Below are positions 1 to 11,209 of a DNA stretch of 64,000 bases, piece after piece (within the stretch, counting starts at the first letter, position 1; each line of letters opens with the position of its first letter). The position numbers and the translations under genes are program-made. Under the pieces are notes generated by a model. The model ran no database searches, was not told the origin of the DNA, and saw only the letters and a program-made list of their open reading frames with translations. Origin of the DNA: Endomychus coccineus (lineage: Eukaryota; Arthropoda; Insecta; Coleoptera; Endomychidae); the NCBI GenBank assembly GCA_958510875.1, contig OY294067.1:266574180-266638179 (forward strand), written 5' to 3'.

Positions 1-345
1 AGCTGCGTTTTATTTACGTTCATTTTTAATTTATTCTCAGTAAACCAACTTTGAACCAGTTTCAGTGATTCTAGGATTTTGTCTTCAAGGTCTTTGTCTG
101 TATCTTCACCAAATATCAAGGATGTATCATCCGCGAACTGAACAAGGATATAAGCTATTATTTCGGGTAAATCGTTTATATACAGCAGAAATAATAAGGG
201 CCCCAGGATCGAACCTTGCGGTACACCTTTAGTATTTATAATTTTGCTGGAACTTACGTTTTGGCCAAGATCATTTATTTCTGTTACATATTGATTTCTA
301 TTGCTAAGATAAGATTTTATTAGTTGCAGAGAGTAAAGTAGTATC
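1..345 (-). pseudogene. Non-LTR retrotransposon reverse transcriptase, partial (runs off window)
   Basis: Read on the minus strand this stretch is open from about 345 to the window edge. It encodes the palm of a LINE reverse transcriptase. The sequence shows the YLSNRNQYV segment, then GVPQGSILGPLLFLLYIND, then the catalytic FADDTSLIF motif, then the SWFTENKLKMNVNKTQ segment that follows the active site. These motifs in this order are typical of Jockey/CR1-type non-LTR elements, which copy RNA at a nicked chromosomal target. No stop is seen in this part, but the fragment is joined upstream (345-360) to a misplaced endonuclease piece, so the copy is internally deleted. The clade assignment is inference; the RT identity is very likely. 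Confidence 0.9.
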
Positions 346-359
346 CATACGGATTAGCA

Positions 360-545
360 TCGAGAACTGCTGAGGTATTTATAAAGTTTCCAGATGCTTC
401 TTTGAAGAATGAGTTGCTCTTGGCTTGAGCTGTTATAATTAAATAAATGGCTGCTTGCTGGCTTACGCGTTAATAGTTGAGGTCACCAATTATTACAGAA
501 CATGAATGAATCAAGTAAATATTCATAATCTTGTCGTATAATGAC
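360..545 (-). pseudogene. LINE endonuclease-domain fragment joined to the RT piece
   Basis: The minus strand reads SVIIGDLNY followed directly by a stop, then an open stretch leading into the RT fragment at 345. The I-I-G-D-x-N-Y pattern is the conserved GDFN-type motif of the APE-like endonuclease that precedes the RT in LINE ORF2. In an intact element several hundred codons separate this motif from the YLSNRNQ segment of RT; here the gap is under 100 codons, so a large internal deletion is inferred. The identification rests on one short motif plus its position and orientation relative to the neighbouring RT. Confidence 0.5.
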
Positions 546-639
546 TGTTGTTACCAAATCAACTTTTTATATGCTGAATTGATATAAATATAAAACAATA
601 TAATATTAATAAAACAATAAATAAAATAATCATAAACAT

Positions 640-775
640 AGTAGATAAGGAAGGTAACATATCGAATAGGCGAAACGACGGCATTAAGACGTGCTATTGC
701 GTCGCGGAATACACCCGCAAGCCAAGAATTTCCAAGATTAGCTATCTGCGGAATCTACTATTCAAGATATTGCAA
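640..775 (+). mobile_element. Penelope-like 3'-end relic
   Basis: The segment at about 670-755 matches the stretch at 28586-28652 downstream of a GIY-YIG fragment. Both share GCGAAACG followed, after a short diverged spacer, by a GTGCTATTG/CTTGCTATTG block, GCGGAATACA and GCAAGCCAAGAATTTC-like sequence. GCGAAACG is also the 3' box of a hammerhead ribozyme core, but the 5' box is not recognisable here. I read it as a decayed 3' terminus of the Penelope-like lineage found at 28 kb. Confidence 0.45.
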
Positions 776-1582
776 TTATGGAATTCTGTGAAAAACGTAT
801 TAAAATACAATTTACAGAGGGGGACGGGTCCCGGGATTCCGTCGATCTATGGGCCTCCACATTGCTTAATCCAGCACTGATTATGCATATTTGACTTCAG
901 GTAAATTTCAGAGGGGTGATGCTGGGGCGCCAGATGTATTTATAATATGCTTGTTTCAATATCCTTTTACGCTCTGGTATTGTAAGATTAAATCGTTATG
1001 CAATCCCGTTAACAGTTGTTTCCCTGGGTGTTGTGAAAAACGTATAGACTTTATGTAAATTAAGTATCCAATCATTTAGCAATTCATCATTCATTTGTTG
1101 TGAATAACGGGCTTCGTGTAAACAAAAATAAATAGAGAGGACCTCGGGGAGAACAGTTAATCTATTCGTTGGTATGTGCCGAGGTTATTTGAATAGCTTT
1201 TACAAATTTCGTTGAAGCTTCTACTAATGTTGAAGAATTTTGATTTTCATTGTTGAATGAATCGATGTTAATGGTTTACTGGATGTTACTATCAATACGT
1301 AACTTTGTTATGCTTAAGTATATACAACAACAATGTGAAACAGAATTTGAAGTCAGGTGCATTAAATAATATATACTCTACATCTATTTCATATATTATG
1401 TATAGGATGGACCAAATTGGATGTCCTTATAGGGTATCTCTATTAATATTGGGTCTAGAAAAAAACCTACAGCGCATCCTCGAGCTCTTTTGAAAAATTT
1501 GGGGGTGCCTATGAATTTTAACTCATGTCATTTGTTCAGGCGCCAAATACTCGATTTTTCAGGATTTCAACAAAGTCTCGTA

Positions 1583-2305
1583 GCATGTTTAATGTTTGAG
1601 CTATCGCCATGTAAGTAAGACATTATATGGGCATTTTTTGCTTATAATCCGTTGGCTTGAGCGGAATATTTTTAGCACTTTACATTTTCAAGTTATGAGA
1701 CAAACTTGTATTTTTTCAAATATAATGTTGACGAATTAATGCAAAATTTTGGAAATGCAATTCAAGGAATTTCAAATGTGCATATATCAAATGTAATGAG
1801 AGATTTGCGAAAACGTTGTCAACATTGCAGACAACAAAACCGAAATCAGTTTGAACATTACAGTTAGTTTTTTGTATGCCATGTTGTTTGGGTGTTCGTT
1901 TTGTTAGATTTTGTAGACGTTTATAGTTTTAAAATATTTTACCCGATTTAATAATTTTTAATTTGCAAAATAATCAATAAATAGTTATGCTGTCCTTTTA
2001 TTTTCTATTATATGCAGATATTACTTTACTATAATATGGAAAAATTGGTAATTTTTCAAAAATCGAAAATAAGCAAAAACAAAATAATGCCAACCCATCA
2101 TATTATATATTGTTAAGATCAACAAAAAACTCATATTTTCAACAGAACCACAGCCTACTATTGTTTTTATTGAAAAAGAAATGTGTGTCATAATTTGAAA
2201 ATGGAAACCGCTAAAAAAAGTCTGCAGACGCCAATGGATTGCATGCAAAAAAATGCCCATATACTGTTTTACTAACCTGGCGATAGCTTCAACTTTAAAC
2301 ATGAA
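1583..2305. mobile_element. Miniature element with ~140-bp imperfect inverted repeats
   Basis: The left arm (about 1583-1722) and the reverse complement of about 2158-2305 align over their whole length. Shared blocks include GCTATCGCCA, TATATGGGCATTTTTT, AATCCRTTGGC, TTTTTAGC and CATTTTCAARTTATGA. About 435 bp lie between the arms, including a transposase C-terminus (1741-1866). This is the layout of an internally deleted IS630/mariner-type element with long terminal inverted repeats. The exact outer ends are uncertain because similarity fades into neighbouring RT-like sequence on the right. Confidence 0.6.
1741..1866 (+). pseudogene. IS630/mariner-like transposase C-terminal fragment
   Basis: The frame ends ...NVMRDLRKRCQHCRQQN, then RNQFEHYS and a TAG stop. 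This resembles the end of the transposase at 43583-44579 (RINLCIQENGQHFEQLLP): an arginine-rich helix, a Cys/Gln-containing segment, then Q-x-F-E-x and the stop. It sits inside the inverted repeats at 1583-2305 and points toward the right arm. Only about 40 codons survive, with no catalytic residue. The identification is by analogy with the larger relatives in this window. Confidence 0.4.
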
Positions 2306-2835
2306 TAGTATTGGTACAAGCTTAATGTCTTGTGGTACACCTACTTCGAGATGTTCCAAATCTGATACATGTGTTCCGTCATCAGTTCTAAGAATAACCC
2401 ACTGATTTCTACAACTGCTCAAATCCCGTACGAATATAATTTATGTAATAAATGTGGTGTATTATAACGATTTCGTACTCTCTAGAGTGATCAACAACTT
2501 TGTATTTTCTATCCAGTTCTTGTACCTATAATCGAAATTCTAATACAACTTCTAGGGTCGGAATTCATTTCCTAAATTCAATATTCTATGTAATGTTAAG
2601 AGTTGGAGTAATCTGTTATGGTAAACTTTTCCAAATAACTTTGAAAATCTGAAACTGATACTTCGCGATAATTACAAATACATTTATTTCTATCTATCTC
2701 TTTGAAATAGGTATAACATATATTAATTAAATCAGTTAGAGGCATGCCAATGTATTCCGCAACATGCCTTAGAAGACTACGAGGAACACCATCAAAACCC
2801 GCGGAAGGTTTTTGGACATTTCTATAATGACATTA
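2290..2835 (-). pseudogene. Degenerate LINE reverse transcriptase (fingers to motif before YADD)
   Basis: On the minus strand the pieces occur in RT order: PRGFDGVPRSLLRHVAEYIG and MPLTDLIN (fingers), then NYREVSVSDFQ (the NYRPIS block), a stretch with several stops, then SCRNQWVILRTDDGTH and VGVPQDIKLVPILFMF, a damaged form of GVPQGSxLGPILF. Several in-frame stops and at least one frameshift show that it is dead. The aspartate-pair motif is missing: the sequence runs instead into the inverted repeat of the element at 1583-2305. It differs in sequence from the RT at 1-345, so it is a separate insertion. Confidence 0.7.
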
Positions 2836-3220
2836 TTGTGTATATGCATTTTTTTGAATTAAATTGCTTGAGCTTTCAATAAATTCGGTTGAGAGGTTAG
2901 ATTTGGTGCGTAAGTTCTTTCCACTTTAATTCATAATCTGTCAAGATAAATAAAATTCGATTTTCACTAGTGAAAATGGAACTTTTAATAGTTATTTTAA
3001 TTATGTTCGAAATAGATTTTCATCACTTCAAAAATGGTGCCGGTCAGCGTATTGTCATCAATGGCGAACAATATAGCCATTATAAGAGACTATTTCTTCC
3101 CCCAATTGGGTGATATGGATGTGGTTCCAACGGGACGACGCTTCGTGCCATACACATATGCGAAATGAACATGTCACTTGGCCACCACCATCCTGTGAAG
3201 TCTTTGGTATATGCGGTAAA

Positions 3221-3232
3221 CCAGCGATTTGA
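3221..3232. repeat. Target-site duplication, left copy (partner 4011-4023)
   Basis: CCAGCGATTTGA here and CCAGCGATGTTGA directly after the poly(A) tail differ by a one-base insertion. They bracket the LINE at 3233-4010 and mark its integration site. Confidence 0.75.
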
Positions 3233-4010
3233 CATCCAGTCTGGTATGAACATGCAAAAAAGAACTTGAAATACTGGCAGACCGCAACCGCGTTAAGCTG
3301 ATTTGGGTGCCGGAACATCAGGGAACGACAGGCAATGAAAAAGATGACGAACTTGCAAAAAAAGGGTCGGAGAACGCTCCAGATCCAGAACAGACCACGG
3401 GGGTGCCAAAACGTACACCACGAAGGTCGGAAGAAGACTGAATCATGAAAAACCACAAAGAATACTGGGAAAAAATACATCAAAGCCCCGTGTAACAAAA
3501 GAACGACTTGCCTAGTAGCACTAAATAGGGAAAAAATAAAAGTCGTAACAGGGCTCATGACTGGCCTTGCGCCGGTAAAAGGGCATCTGAACAAAATGGG
3601 ACTGTACAATGGCAACCTGACATGCAGAATCTGCGGTAAGGATACAGAAACAGTGACACACATACTGTGTAAATGCGAGGCACTGGATCGCAAAATTCAG
3701 TCAATTTTTGGAAAGCCTAATGGCGAGTCAGAATTATACAGTTCCCACCCAGTAAAGGACTTGTACAAACTCGTACAAGGTACAAAAATACTTGAGTGGA
3801 TACCGTAAGGAAACGAAACACAGGCGAGATACAATAGTCCAGTAGGCCTAAGTGTCACCGGAGGCAATAGCCAGACAAGCCTAGAAAGGGGGTGAAGTTT
3901 TTAGTGAGTATGCCTGAAATGGTGACTTTCACAGTAGACCTTGAGACTCGAAGGCTCATAACCTCCCCATAAAGGGTTTTCTTCACATCCGCAAAAAAAA
4001 AAAAAAAAAA
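3233..4010 (+). mobile_element. 5'-truncated LINE copy with poly(A) and target-site duplication
   Basis: This copy starts within the RNase H region of a LINE ORF2, continues through the C-terminal zinc-knuckle domain and a 3'UTR, and ends in an uninterrupted run of 18 A at 3993-4010. It is flanked by CCAGCGATTTGA (3221-3232) and CCAGCGATGTTGA (4011-4023), a near-perfect target-site duplication. The LINE is 5'-truncated, as expected from target-primed reverse transcription. It landed in an older IS630-like transposase, so it is the younger insertion. Confidence 0.8.
3277..3808 (+). pseudogene. LINE ORF2 C-terminus: RNase H tail and zinc-knuckle domain
   Basis: First segment (3277-3440): VKLIWVPEHQGTTGNEKDD then ELAKKGSENAP, the last RNase H block with the final catalytic Asp in the GNExAD position, ending at a premature stop. 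Second segment (3557-3808, another frame): MTGLAPVKGHLNKMGLYNG, then CRICGKDTETVTHILCKCEA, a Cys-Cys-His-Cys knuckle, ending naturally at TAA 3806-3808. RNase H plus such a knuckle is typical of I/R1/LOA-type LINEs. The first segment's stop and the frame shift show it is non-functional. The 3'UTR follows directly. Confidence 0.8.
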
Positions 4011-4116
4011 CCAGCGATGTTGAATCATGTGGATGCTATCATTGTGCGAGTTATTGGCGAAATCAGGCTCGATTCTTGAAAAAGTGGTGTCAAATTTGAC
4101 CGCCAGCTCTATTATA

Positions 4117-4500
4117 TAGCCATTCGCGGTGTAATATTTTCCCAAAGTATTCAAACAACAAATATCCTGATTTTCTATTAAATAAAGTCAAACTTCCGTT
4201 CAATTGGGAAACTATGTGTTTTATAACAATTTCACAAAGAGCTATCGGCGAAAAAAATCCTTTATATTTGATAATTAATTATGTTCTATTTAAGATTATT
4301 CAAACAAAAAGTTAAATATTAAGTATTGAAAAAGTCCAATTCTAATTTGGTACGATTCTTGTAACGCCGGGATACGTTATATCAGAGCCAGTCGTGGAGT
4401 GATATGCCCGAAATAATATTCAAACAACAATGACACACGCTTTCTGTTGAATAAAGCCAAAATTCCGTTCATTTGGTTGAAGGGTATGTGCTTTATCATA
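4117..4500 (+). repeat. Partial duplication of the transposase 3' end
   Basis: The stretch at about 4117-4226 is repeated in diverged form at about 4387-4500: TATTCAAACAACAA, then a variable patch, then a TTNAATAAAG-TCAAA-TTCCGTTCA-like block and a GTGYTTTAT block. The second copy encodes YIRASRG, the usual end of this IS630-like transposase family (SRGGHMPEIIF in relatives). It is therefore a second relic of the same gene end, spaced 270 bp from the first. Confidence 0.55.
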
Positions 4501-5550
4501 TAAATGGCTGATTCTATTTGACTCTTGTCAATATGAGCGGAAGAAACGTTTCTGTATAATAGTCAGATGTATCTGAATATATAATATATCCAAATCATAA
4601 ACTAACTAGTTGATAACGAATCAAAGAATACTTGGAATACTCAAAAATGGGCATGAAGACTTCAGCAAAAAAGGGTCTCAATCGCGAGTCCATTAGGCTT
4701 TTGTTGTTTGAATTGTTAATAATTTTGTGCTGGTATTTCAAATATTTTTCTACGCACTATCGACTGGTGTAACATATTTTTCAATAGCATGTATAATCTA
4801 CCTGTGAAGAATGATTTGAATATGAACACAATAATAGCAAAATAATAGCACGTCTTCACCTTCAGACAACAGAATGTTCTGTCTCACCTTACTGTTACGT
4901 TTGGATGAATAATAGTTCAACATGAATATACATTTCATTCCTCAAAATGAGTGGTTTTATTCAGAGAGCTAGGTTTTGATCAATGATAGAAGAAATAAAT
5001 GAAATCTAAACTCTAGAGGAACAATTCCGTATAGACAAAGCAAATTCAGTTCATAGTAGAAAAATGTATTGTGAGGGGAAACTAAAGAGTCACTTGTATA
5101 GTTCCGCCACGCTTTGAACGGAATGGGAGGAATGTAATTAGAAAAGCATTATTCTAAATGGCTTTGGTGAATTAGTTTTAAGATACGATACTTCAGTACG
5201 CTTTCTAGAGAATTTATCAAGTATCCGCAGTGAAAACTGCATACAATTTACAAAAGACAAATTTATAACATTGATAAGATAAGATACCAGGTTTATTATG
5301 TTTTCGTTACATTACATTTTTAATATCAGGCAATAAAGAATCCGTCCCACGCAAATAGAAATTATTACCGATCAACTGTTACTTAATTCACGCTTATGGG
5401 TTTGGTTTATAGAATATAGAGGTATTACGAATTATTTACTACCGCGACTGTTCAAATTGTTCTGGTTGAATCAATTAGATAGGCATAGTAGAAAATTGTC
5501 AGATGTAGCATGGAAAAAGACGTCCAAACGCCTAATGGATAACAATTCTT
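4501..5550. other. No recognisable feature
   Basis: AT-rich sequence with no convincing reading frame, repeat or motif on either strand. Confidence 0.5.
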
Positions 5551-5553
5551 ATA

Positions 5554-5863
5554 AACTATAAAAGAGTTCACACTGTGGATACACTATAACACTAAAATAA
5601 ATTAGAAATATCAACCTTATCCACTAAAAATACTCTTAAAGTACTGGGGACCTTTTGGTGAACTTCAGAGTTCATTCTTGGTAGCCGAAAGTACCTCAGT
5701 ACTTTAATAGTACTTTTGATGAACAAGGGTGATTATTTCTTATTTATAGTGATAAAAATTCTGTTTCAGTATATTAGATACAATGAACTATAGAAAAGTT
5801 CACATTGTGGATACACTATACTACTAGAAATCACAAACAATCAACCTTATCCACTAAACATAC
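5554..5863. repeat. Direct repeat of ~78 bp, 232 bp apart
   Basis: The segment 5554-5632 recurs at 5786-5863: AACTATARAARAGTTCACA, then TGTGGATACACTATA, then TCAACCTTATCCACTAAA. The repeats flank about 150 bp containing short inverted GTACTTT/AAAGTAC words. This could be an old tandem duplication or the ends of a small unknown element; neither can be decided here. Confidence 0.6.
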
Positions 5864-5969
5864 GTGTAACGGTTTCTATCAATTAGGTTTCTCACAAAAA
5901 CATTTTCTGTGGTAAATGAAAAAGTGAAATCAACTAGAAATGCGTTTGTCACTTGGAGAATACATTCGA

Positions 5970-6475
5970 TTTTGAGCTGATTTTTATATAATTGTTTCAC
6001 ATTCTATATATACTCTTCGCATTTGTGTAAAGATGATGAAATAAATTATTCATTTCATTATCTTCACACAACTAAATAATATTCAAATTGATAATGTTTT
6101 CGGAAAAGTAAAAAAAAAATTTTGTTTCTGGGAATGGAACCCGAGTCTACTGAGTGAGAGTGCCGTTTGTTACAACTGTTAAAGTACGAGGCAAATTTGG
6201 GTTCACTTCAATAATTGCTTTTGTTGTTATTGTTGAACGATTTTGTTGAAATTTGGATGAAAGTAGTCTCAAAATAACTTGAATTTACTGTAGAAGTTTT
6301 GAGTCGATTCAATGTATGCCTTGAGAGTTATGCTTTTTTTGAACTTTCAGCCCTTCACAAAAGGATGTGCTTATTACACTACTTCCCTGAAAAACAATAG
6401 TGTTCGTCACCACCAAAACAGAAACAGAAACAGAACAGAAAAAGTTTTTTTGTCAAAATTTTAATATGCTATCGT
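5970..6475 (+). repeat. Dispersed repeat family, copy 1 (inverted copy at 42238-42740)
   Basis: Aligned with the reverse complement of 42238-42740, this stretch shares GCTGATTTTTATATAATTGT, ACTCTTCGCATTT, GAACCCGAGTCTA (ACCCGAGCCTA in the other copy), a TTGTTGTTATTGTTGAACG-like block, a TTTCARCCCTTCASAAAAGG-like block, AATAGTGTTCG and TTTTGTCAAAATTTTAATRT over about 500 bp. There is no coding capacity, and no target duplication or terminal repeat could be recognised. It is probably a non-autonomous transposon of unknown class. Confidence 0.65.
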
Positions 6476-9400
6476 GTAGACAAGTTTCGTGACGGACATC
6501 CAGACAGATAGGTCAGATCTTTCAAAGGTGCTTAAAATGCGATGAAAAATATTATGGTGAAGGAATTTTTTTGTATAATGCGTTTCAGATATCACAAAGT
6601 TCGGTAGTCCTCTTAGCTTTATAACTCCATCAGTCATTGGTACGTTAATATCCAAGGACATACAACTCAACATGAATGACTCTGATATATCCCTCTACAT
6701 TTACGTTATTTTCGCTCGATTCTGGAACCTGGCGCCAATCACGCATTGAGGCCTTGGGGCAAGAACGTGATTTTAGAAGAGCGTTCCGCAAAAAAAATAC
6801 CAAGTTCTAATCACCAACTCTTTTCGTACGTGTTGGCTGGTGAGACGAAAAGCTTGCCGGTGTAAATAGAATATCGGTAGATTTAGTGTGAGCTTTGCGT
6901 GGATCGTGAATCCTTAGAATTTATAAAAGAATTGACGACAGTATTGGCTCTTTATGGCCACATGAAGAAATGGAAGAAAATAGTTCTACCATGGCATAAA
7001 CTACTAAAAAATAAAATAAAATAAAATACTGCATGTATGTATGTAGAGGCCTTATTACCCTTTCAGCTTCGTAGGCTTAGAATTCATACGAAGGTTTCTA
7101 ACGACATCTTCAATAACACTCGTTATACTCTAAATAACACTTAGATGAGGAATGTAATGTATTAAAACTATATGCGGATAAACAATTCGACTTATCAAGG
7201 ACGCGACTTTTAAATCATAACAATAATATTCTATTTACTTGGAAAAGAGAACGGGCAAATTAGTGAATAGTTCTCACAGATATTTGATAACAGAATGTAA
7301 TAAGCCTTTCAGTTCTTACAACTCTCAAGAAACACATGCGTTAAGATAGAGTTTCCAAAACGGAGTAATATGTTAATCATCTGGAAGATGAGGTGCTAGT
7401 ATTTTGTACCAGAGATACTATGATTCGATATAATAGGTATTTCTTATCCTTTCCTATTATCAGATACTCAAAGAGTATCGTAAATCTAGGATAAGATGCT
7501 GTGGTTTTTGTCTAAAATTGTAATTAGAATAATTTAAAATAGTACATATCTTAATGTTGAATAAGAAGTAGTTTACCATTTAGAAAAGGATGATCTTGTA
7601 TATCTTCTCTAAGTTCTTAAACTAACATAGCCAAGAAGGGATGAAAAGCTGAATTATGATAGGTTTGAAGAAATAATTTGGAATAACGTTTCTTCTCAAT
7701 ATCATAAATAGTAAAGACAAGCTTCAGAAAATCAGTTATATTTTGACCTTCGAGTTAGTCCTTTATCAATTCACGTCATTTAGTTATGGCCAATTGGGTT
7801 TTATAGATTTTTTTCTTCTTTATCAAGAGAGTTCTGGTAGAGAAGGTAGATAGGCAAAGGAGCAAGTTAGAGTTTTGTGCCAATAGAGTTTCAATTTGAG
7901 TTTTAGTTTGATAAAGTTTAATAGCTGATACTGAAGTCAATTCAGTTTACAGGTGGTCTCTTCTAGACATCTTCAAGTTTATTAGGTAAAATCTTAAAAC
8001 GGAGAATTCAATTAGTTTATTTGTAATTTCAATTTATGATCCTCTCAATATCTTGGAACATTAATCAATTATTCTTTGTATATATTTTATACTCGTTAAT
8101 TATATTATTGAAAATATATTTTGTTATTGTTGTGGAGGTTTGGGTTTAATTAATTAGCTTAGTATATACTCTTCTATTTAAAGTTATAACTGAAATTGAA
8201 TATGTAAGTATTAATTATATCTTTCCTGCATGTGATTGGCTATAGTGATTCTTTGACAAATACAGAAGGGTTTCTTCTTTTGAGCCACAACTGCATGTCG
8301 AAAACGAGTGAAGTATTAATCTAAAGTTTTAGAATCAAGTAAGAAGGAGAGCAAATTATGTAAGAGAGGCCCCCAGTAATAATATGTTGTCACATTATTT
8401 TACTTATTTACGTATTTATCAATTCGCAAAAATCATATTCTGATGTATGCGTGGAAAAGTGGTTGACATTTTATCGAAACATAATCTAAAACTTAGCTTC
8501 AAACCCGAAAAAAAGTTTTATATTTCATTCAATGCTAGGAACGAATAAGTTGTTTAATGAACTTGGAGTATAGAAATTGACATGTTCCGAGTGTAATAAC
8601 ATTCACATTGGTAGATGACGTCGTAATATAGAAATTGGATATAAGGAACATTTTCGATCTTTCAGACTCAATAAAAGAGTTTGATCTTTTCCCTATCATA
8701 TTTTATAATCAACTAAGGTTTTAAATATTTAACACCCTAGAAGCAGGTATGAAAAATAATGACAGTCACTACTACTACAGCATTCTTTTCGATGTCTTGA
8801 TGATGTAAAATTTCTCTGCAATCCATTTATTTGTACATACCTTCCACGTACAGCTCCGCCTGTAAATTTCCTAATTACATTATTCAGTTTGCCCTATTAC
8901 CTATTCCATTATAATTAGACTATTCCGCCAATGTATTTACTTAAGCCCCACTGGTTACCTGTAGCTTATATTTTGACTATAAATATCTCTAGATCTTTAT
9001 GTTCATTCAAATATTCGTATAGTTGTCAAAACTATAGTTTTGATTAACGTATTTAAACAATGAGTATAGTAATGGTAGTGTTTCTATAATATAAGTAAAA
9101 AACAAAGTAATAAGTGTTTTATTATATCAATATGGTGAGCTATTACTAAGAATCGACTTCCACCATCGAATTAATTGTACAGTATACCATTTGTTGACTA
9201 CTAGGTGATAGTGGTTTCCACATTTTCATAGTTAAATCACCAGGAATATTTCCAGAAATATGCATCGAACGGAAAATGTTCTCAGTAAACCTTCCATGGT
9301 TTTGAGGGGGCTATACGAATCTGTTAAAAATATCCCAGCTACACTGCTCTTGGATAGGGGGAGAGGGACAACTATGAAATAGGAACCGTCACTTCCACCA

Positions 9401-9509
9401 CAAATTCTTATGGATCGTCAAAAATTAGGTAGGTTCCACTAGGAAATGCTCTGGCTTCATTAGATGATATAGAGACTTCATATGAGAAAGCGGTATGAAG
9501 TGTACCATC
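6476..9509. other. No gene recognised; short simple repeats only
   Basis: Three kilobases without a supportable coding region. A short (AAAAT)n tract lies at about 7006-7027, followed by a (TGTA)3 stretch at about 7031-7042. The rest is AT-rich and featureless to inspection. Confidence 0.5.
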
Positions 9510-10059
9510 ATCCTCATGACATGAGGTCCCTCCCAATAGTACGTTGATAAAGTGCTAGAAATAAAGTTGATACCAAGGCAGATCCCTGTGGAACATCAGC
9601 ATCAATAGTCACTATATCACAGGAGACTACTTCGACCACATGGATTGGTCTATCTAAGAGAAAGTTGAGGCGGCAAACCATGTGACGGTAGTTTTCCAAG
9701 AAGACCTTGGTGCCAGACTTGGTCACATGCTTTGAAGATATACAATGCTGCAGCTAGAACTTCCCTATATTTTCCAATAGATCTGTACCATTACTCGTAT
9801 GTGTTACATAGGCAAGCAGATCTCCTGTTGATCTCTGATACCGAAAGCGATATTGCCGATTATTTGCGATTTTGTAGATCCCTGGGTATAGGATGAGCTC
9901 GATGTTGATTGCTTTGTCTATTACTTTGAAGATCACGGATAGAAGTGCAATGGGTCTGTAATTATTAGGAAGGGTTTCCTTTTCTTTTTTGCAGTGGGAA
10001 TTGTTTGCGCACATAGCTCCTTTTAGGGTTACACGATGTACAAAATCTGACGGTGCCAT
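9510..10059 (-). pseudogene. Degenerate LINE reverse transcriptase
   Basis: The minus strand shows NNYRPIALLSVIFKVIDKAI, then NNRQYRFRYQRSTGDLLAYV (the QYGFRxxxST block), both in one frame (10059-9754). After a frame change comes an ENYRHMVCRLNFLLD segment and ADVPQGSALVSTLFLALYQ, a damaged VPQGSVLGPTLFL motif (9726-9514). These are consecutive RT blocks of a non-LTR element. The sequence breaks off before the catalytic aspartate pair, and the frameshift at about 9740 confirms decay. The sequence is unlike the other RTs in this window, so it is another family. Confidence 0.8.
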
Positions 10060-10096
10060 ATGGAAAAATTATCAACAGTTTTTGAAATGTATCTCA

Positions 10097-10700
10097 AACT
10101 GCTGAACAAAGCCGAAACAATTGAACGTGACAAGCTAGAAAGGCAGGTAGTATATTTAAATACCATTATCCCAATATTCGCTTCAGCACTCTATGGCTCT
10201 ATACATTGGATGAACATATAAATAGTGAGATAAAATCGTGTAACGCATAACAACTCATCCAGACATGAATGTAGTTACATTTTTGGCGTGTATATTATAT
10301 TCCAGGGGCACAATATTTGCTATTATACAATAGAACATAATTATTGCAGCATAGCGGGTGATTGTGGTTATTTTACATATGGCATGAAATTGAATTGCTG
10401 CAGGCACTGGCATATACACAAACACACTCTAATCGTGTTAGAATTAATTTAATCACGGGGCAGTATCGGTAGTTTGGGCGCTGAAAATTATATATTTGTC
10501 TCACCAAGTGATGCATTAGTTTCTGTATCTATTTAGTTTAACCGAATCACTAACCAGAGTATTTCGAATGTGACAAAGTTTAATCAACAACAAAACGCTT
10601 TCGAACTGCTAAATTAAAGCTGAATCAACTGAACGGACAAACAATAAAGGCAGGTGGTAAATATATATCATTATCCCAATATTCGTTATAGCACTCTATC
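10097..10700. repeat. Direct repeat of ~100 bp, 507 bp apart
   Basis: The segment 10097-10196 recurs at 10604-10700 with moderate divergence. Shared blocks are AACTGCT, AAAGGCAGGT, CATTATCCCAATATTCG and AGCACTCTAT. The unit has no coding content. It could be a pair of degenerate terminal repeats or copies of one short repeat; about 400 bp of unassigned sequence lie between them. Confidence 0.55.
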
Positions 10701-11126
10701 CTTCATGCACCGAGATTTTTCATCATTATGAACGCTCTAATGATGACGATCCCTCATCCTGTCAAATTGGGATTTCCGTAAAAATAGATAATAGTGGCCG
10801 CGATAGTTTAAACAGTAACAAGTGCAATTCAAAAACGAATTTACTTCAGTGCTGAACAATGTTACGATGTAAACTCCTCGCTAGATAAATACTTAGATAC
10901 TGAAGTTGAATTTACTGGATTGAAACCAAAATAAAAGAATACCTGAAGAGCGTGTTAGTGAACTTGTTCGGAATTTCAGAAAACAATACTGGGAGTATAT
11001 TGAAATGGTGAAATTATCGAATCTATAAAAGGAGTGTAACGTGTAAATTCCACTTTACGGCTTAGAAATTAGAAATGGCCGCTGTAGGACAATCAGTTAA
11101 TTCCTGTGACGTCAGCTATGCTAGAC

Positions 11127-11208
11127 CGTATATTCGGTATATTCTAAGAGTCATGGTCCGTATATTCTGAGAGTCATGGACCGTACCTATATTCTAAGGG
11201 TCTTGGTT
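11127..11208. repeat. Short tandem repeat, about 3 x 24 bp
   Basis: Three consecutive units contain TATATTCTAAGAGTCATGG, TATATTCTGAGAGTCATGG and TATATTCTAAGGGTCTTGG. A further partial unit precedes them. The downstream 230 bp have two overlapping short open frames with no recognisable family. Confidence 0.7.
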
Positions 11209-11209
11209 G

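Larger units (their letters stand above)
3045..4165 (+). pseudogene. IS630/mariner-like transposase relic, split by a LINE
   Basis: Left part (3045-3220), in shifted frames: IAIIRDYFFPQLGDMDV, then WFQRDDASCHTHM (the second catalytic Asp region, WFQQDGATCHT in relatives), then VKSLVYAVNQR. Right part (4011-4165): NHVDAIIVRVIGEIR, an SRGVIF-like end, and the 3' flank. In intact relatives VKSLVYADKP is followed directly by the helix that here resumes at 4011. The two halves are therefore one gene interrupted by the LINE at 3233-4010. The third catalytic Asp region (PRSCDLTPLDYF in relatives) is deleted. Assignment comes from remembered family motifs. Confidence 0.65.

Noticed and set aside
2021..2290. 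Left part of a 133-codon minus-strand frame
   Set aside because: Only the portion right of 2290 is RT; the rest is the inverted repeat of the element at 1583-2305 read through by chance.
3058..3693. 211-codon minus-strand frame
   Set aside because: It is antisense to the LINE RNase H/zinc-knuckle and the transposase relic, which explain the sequence; its own translation has no family.
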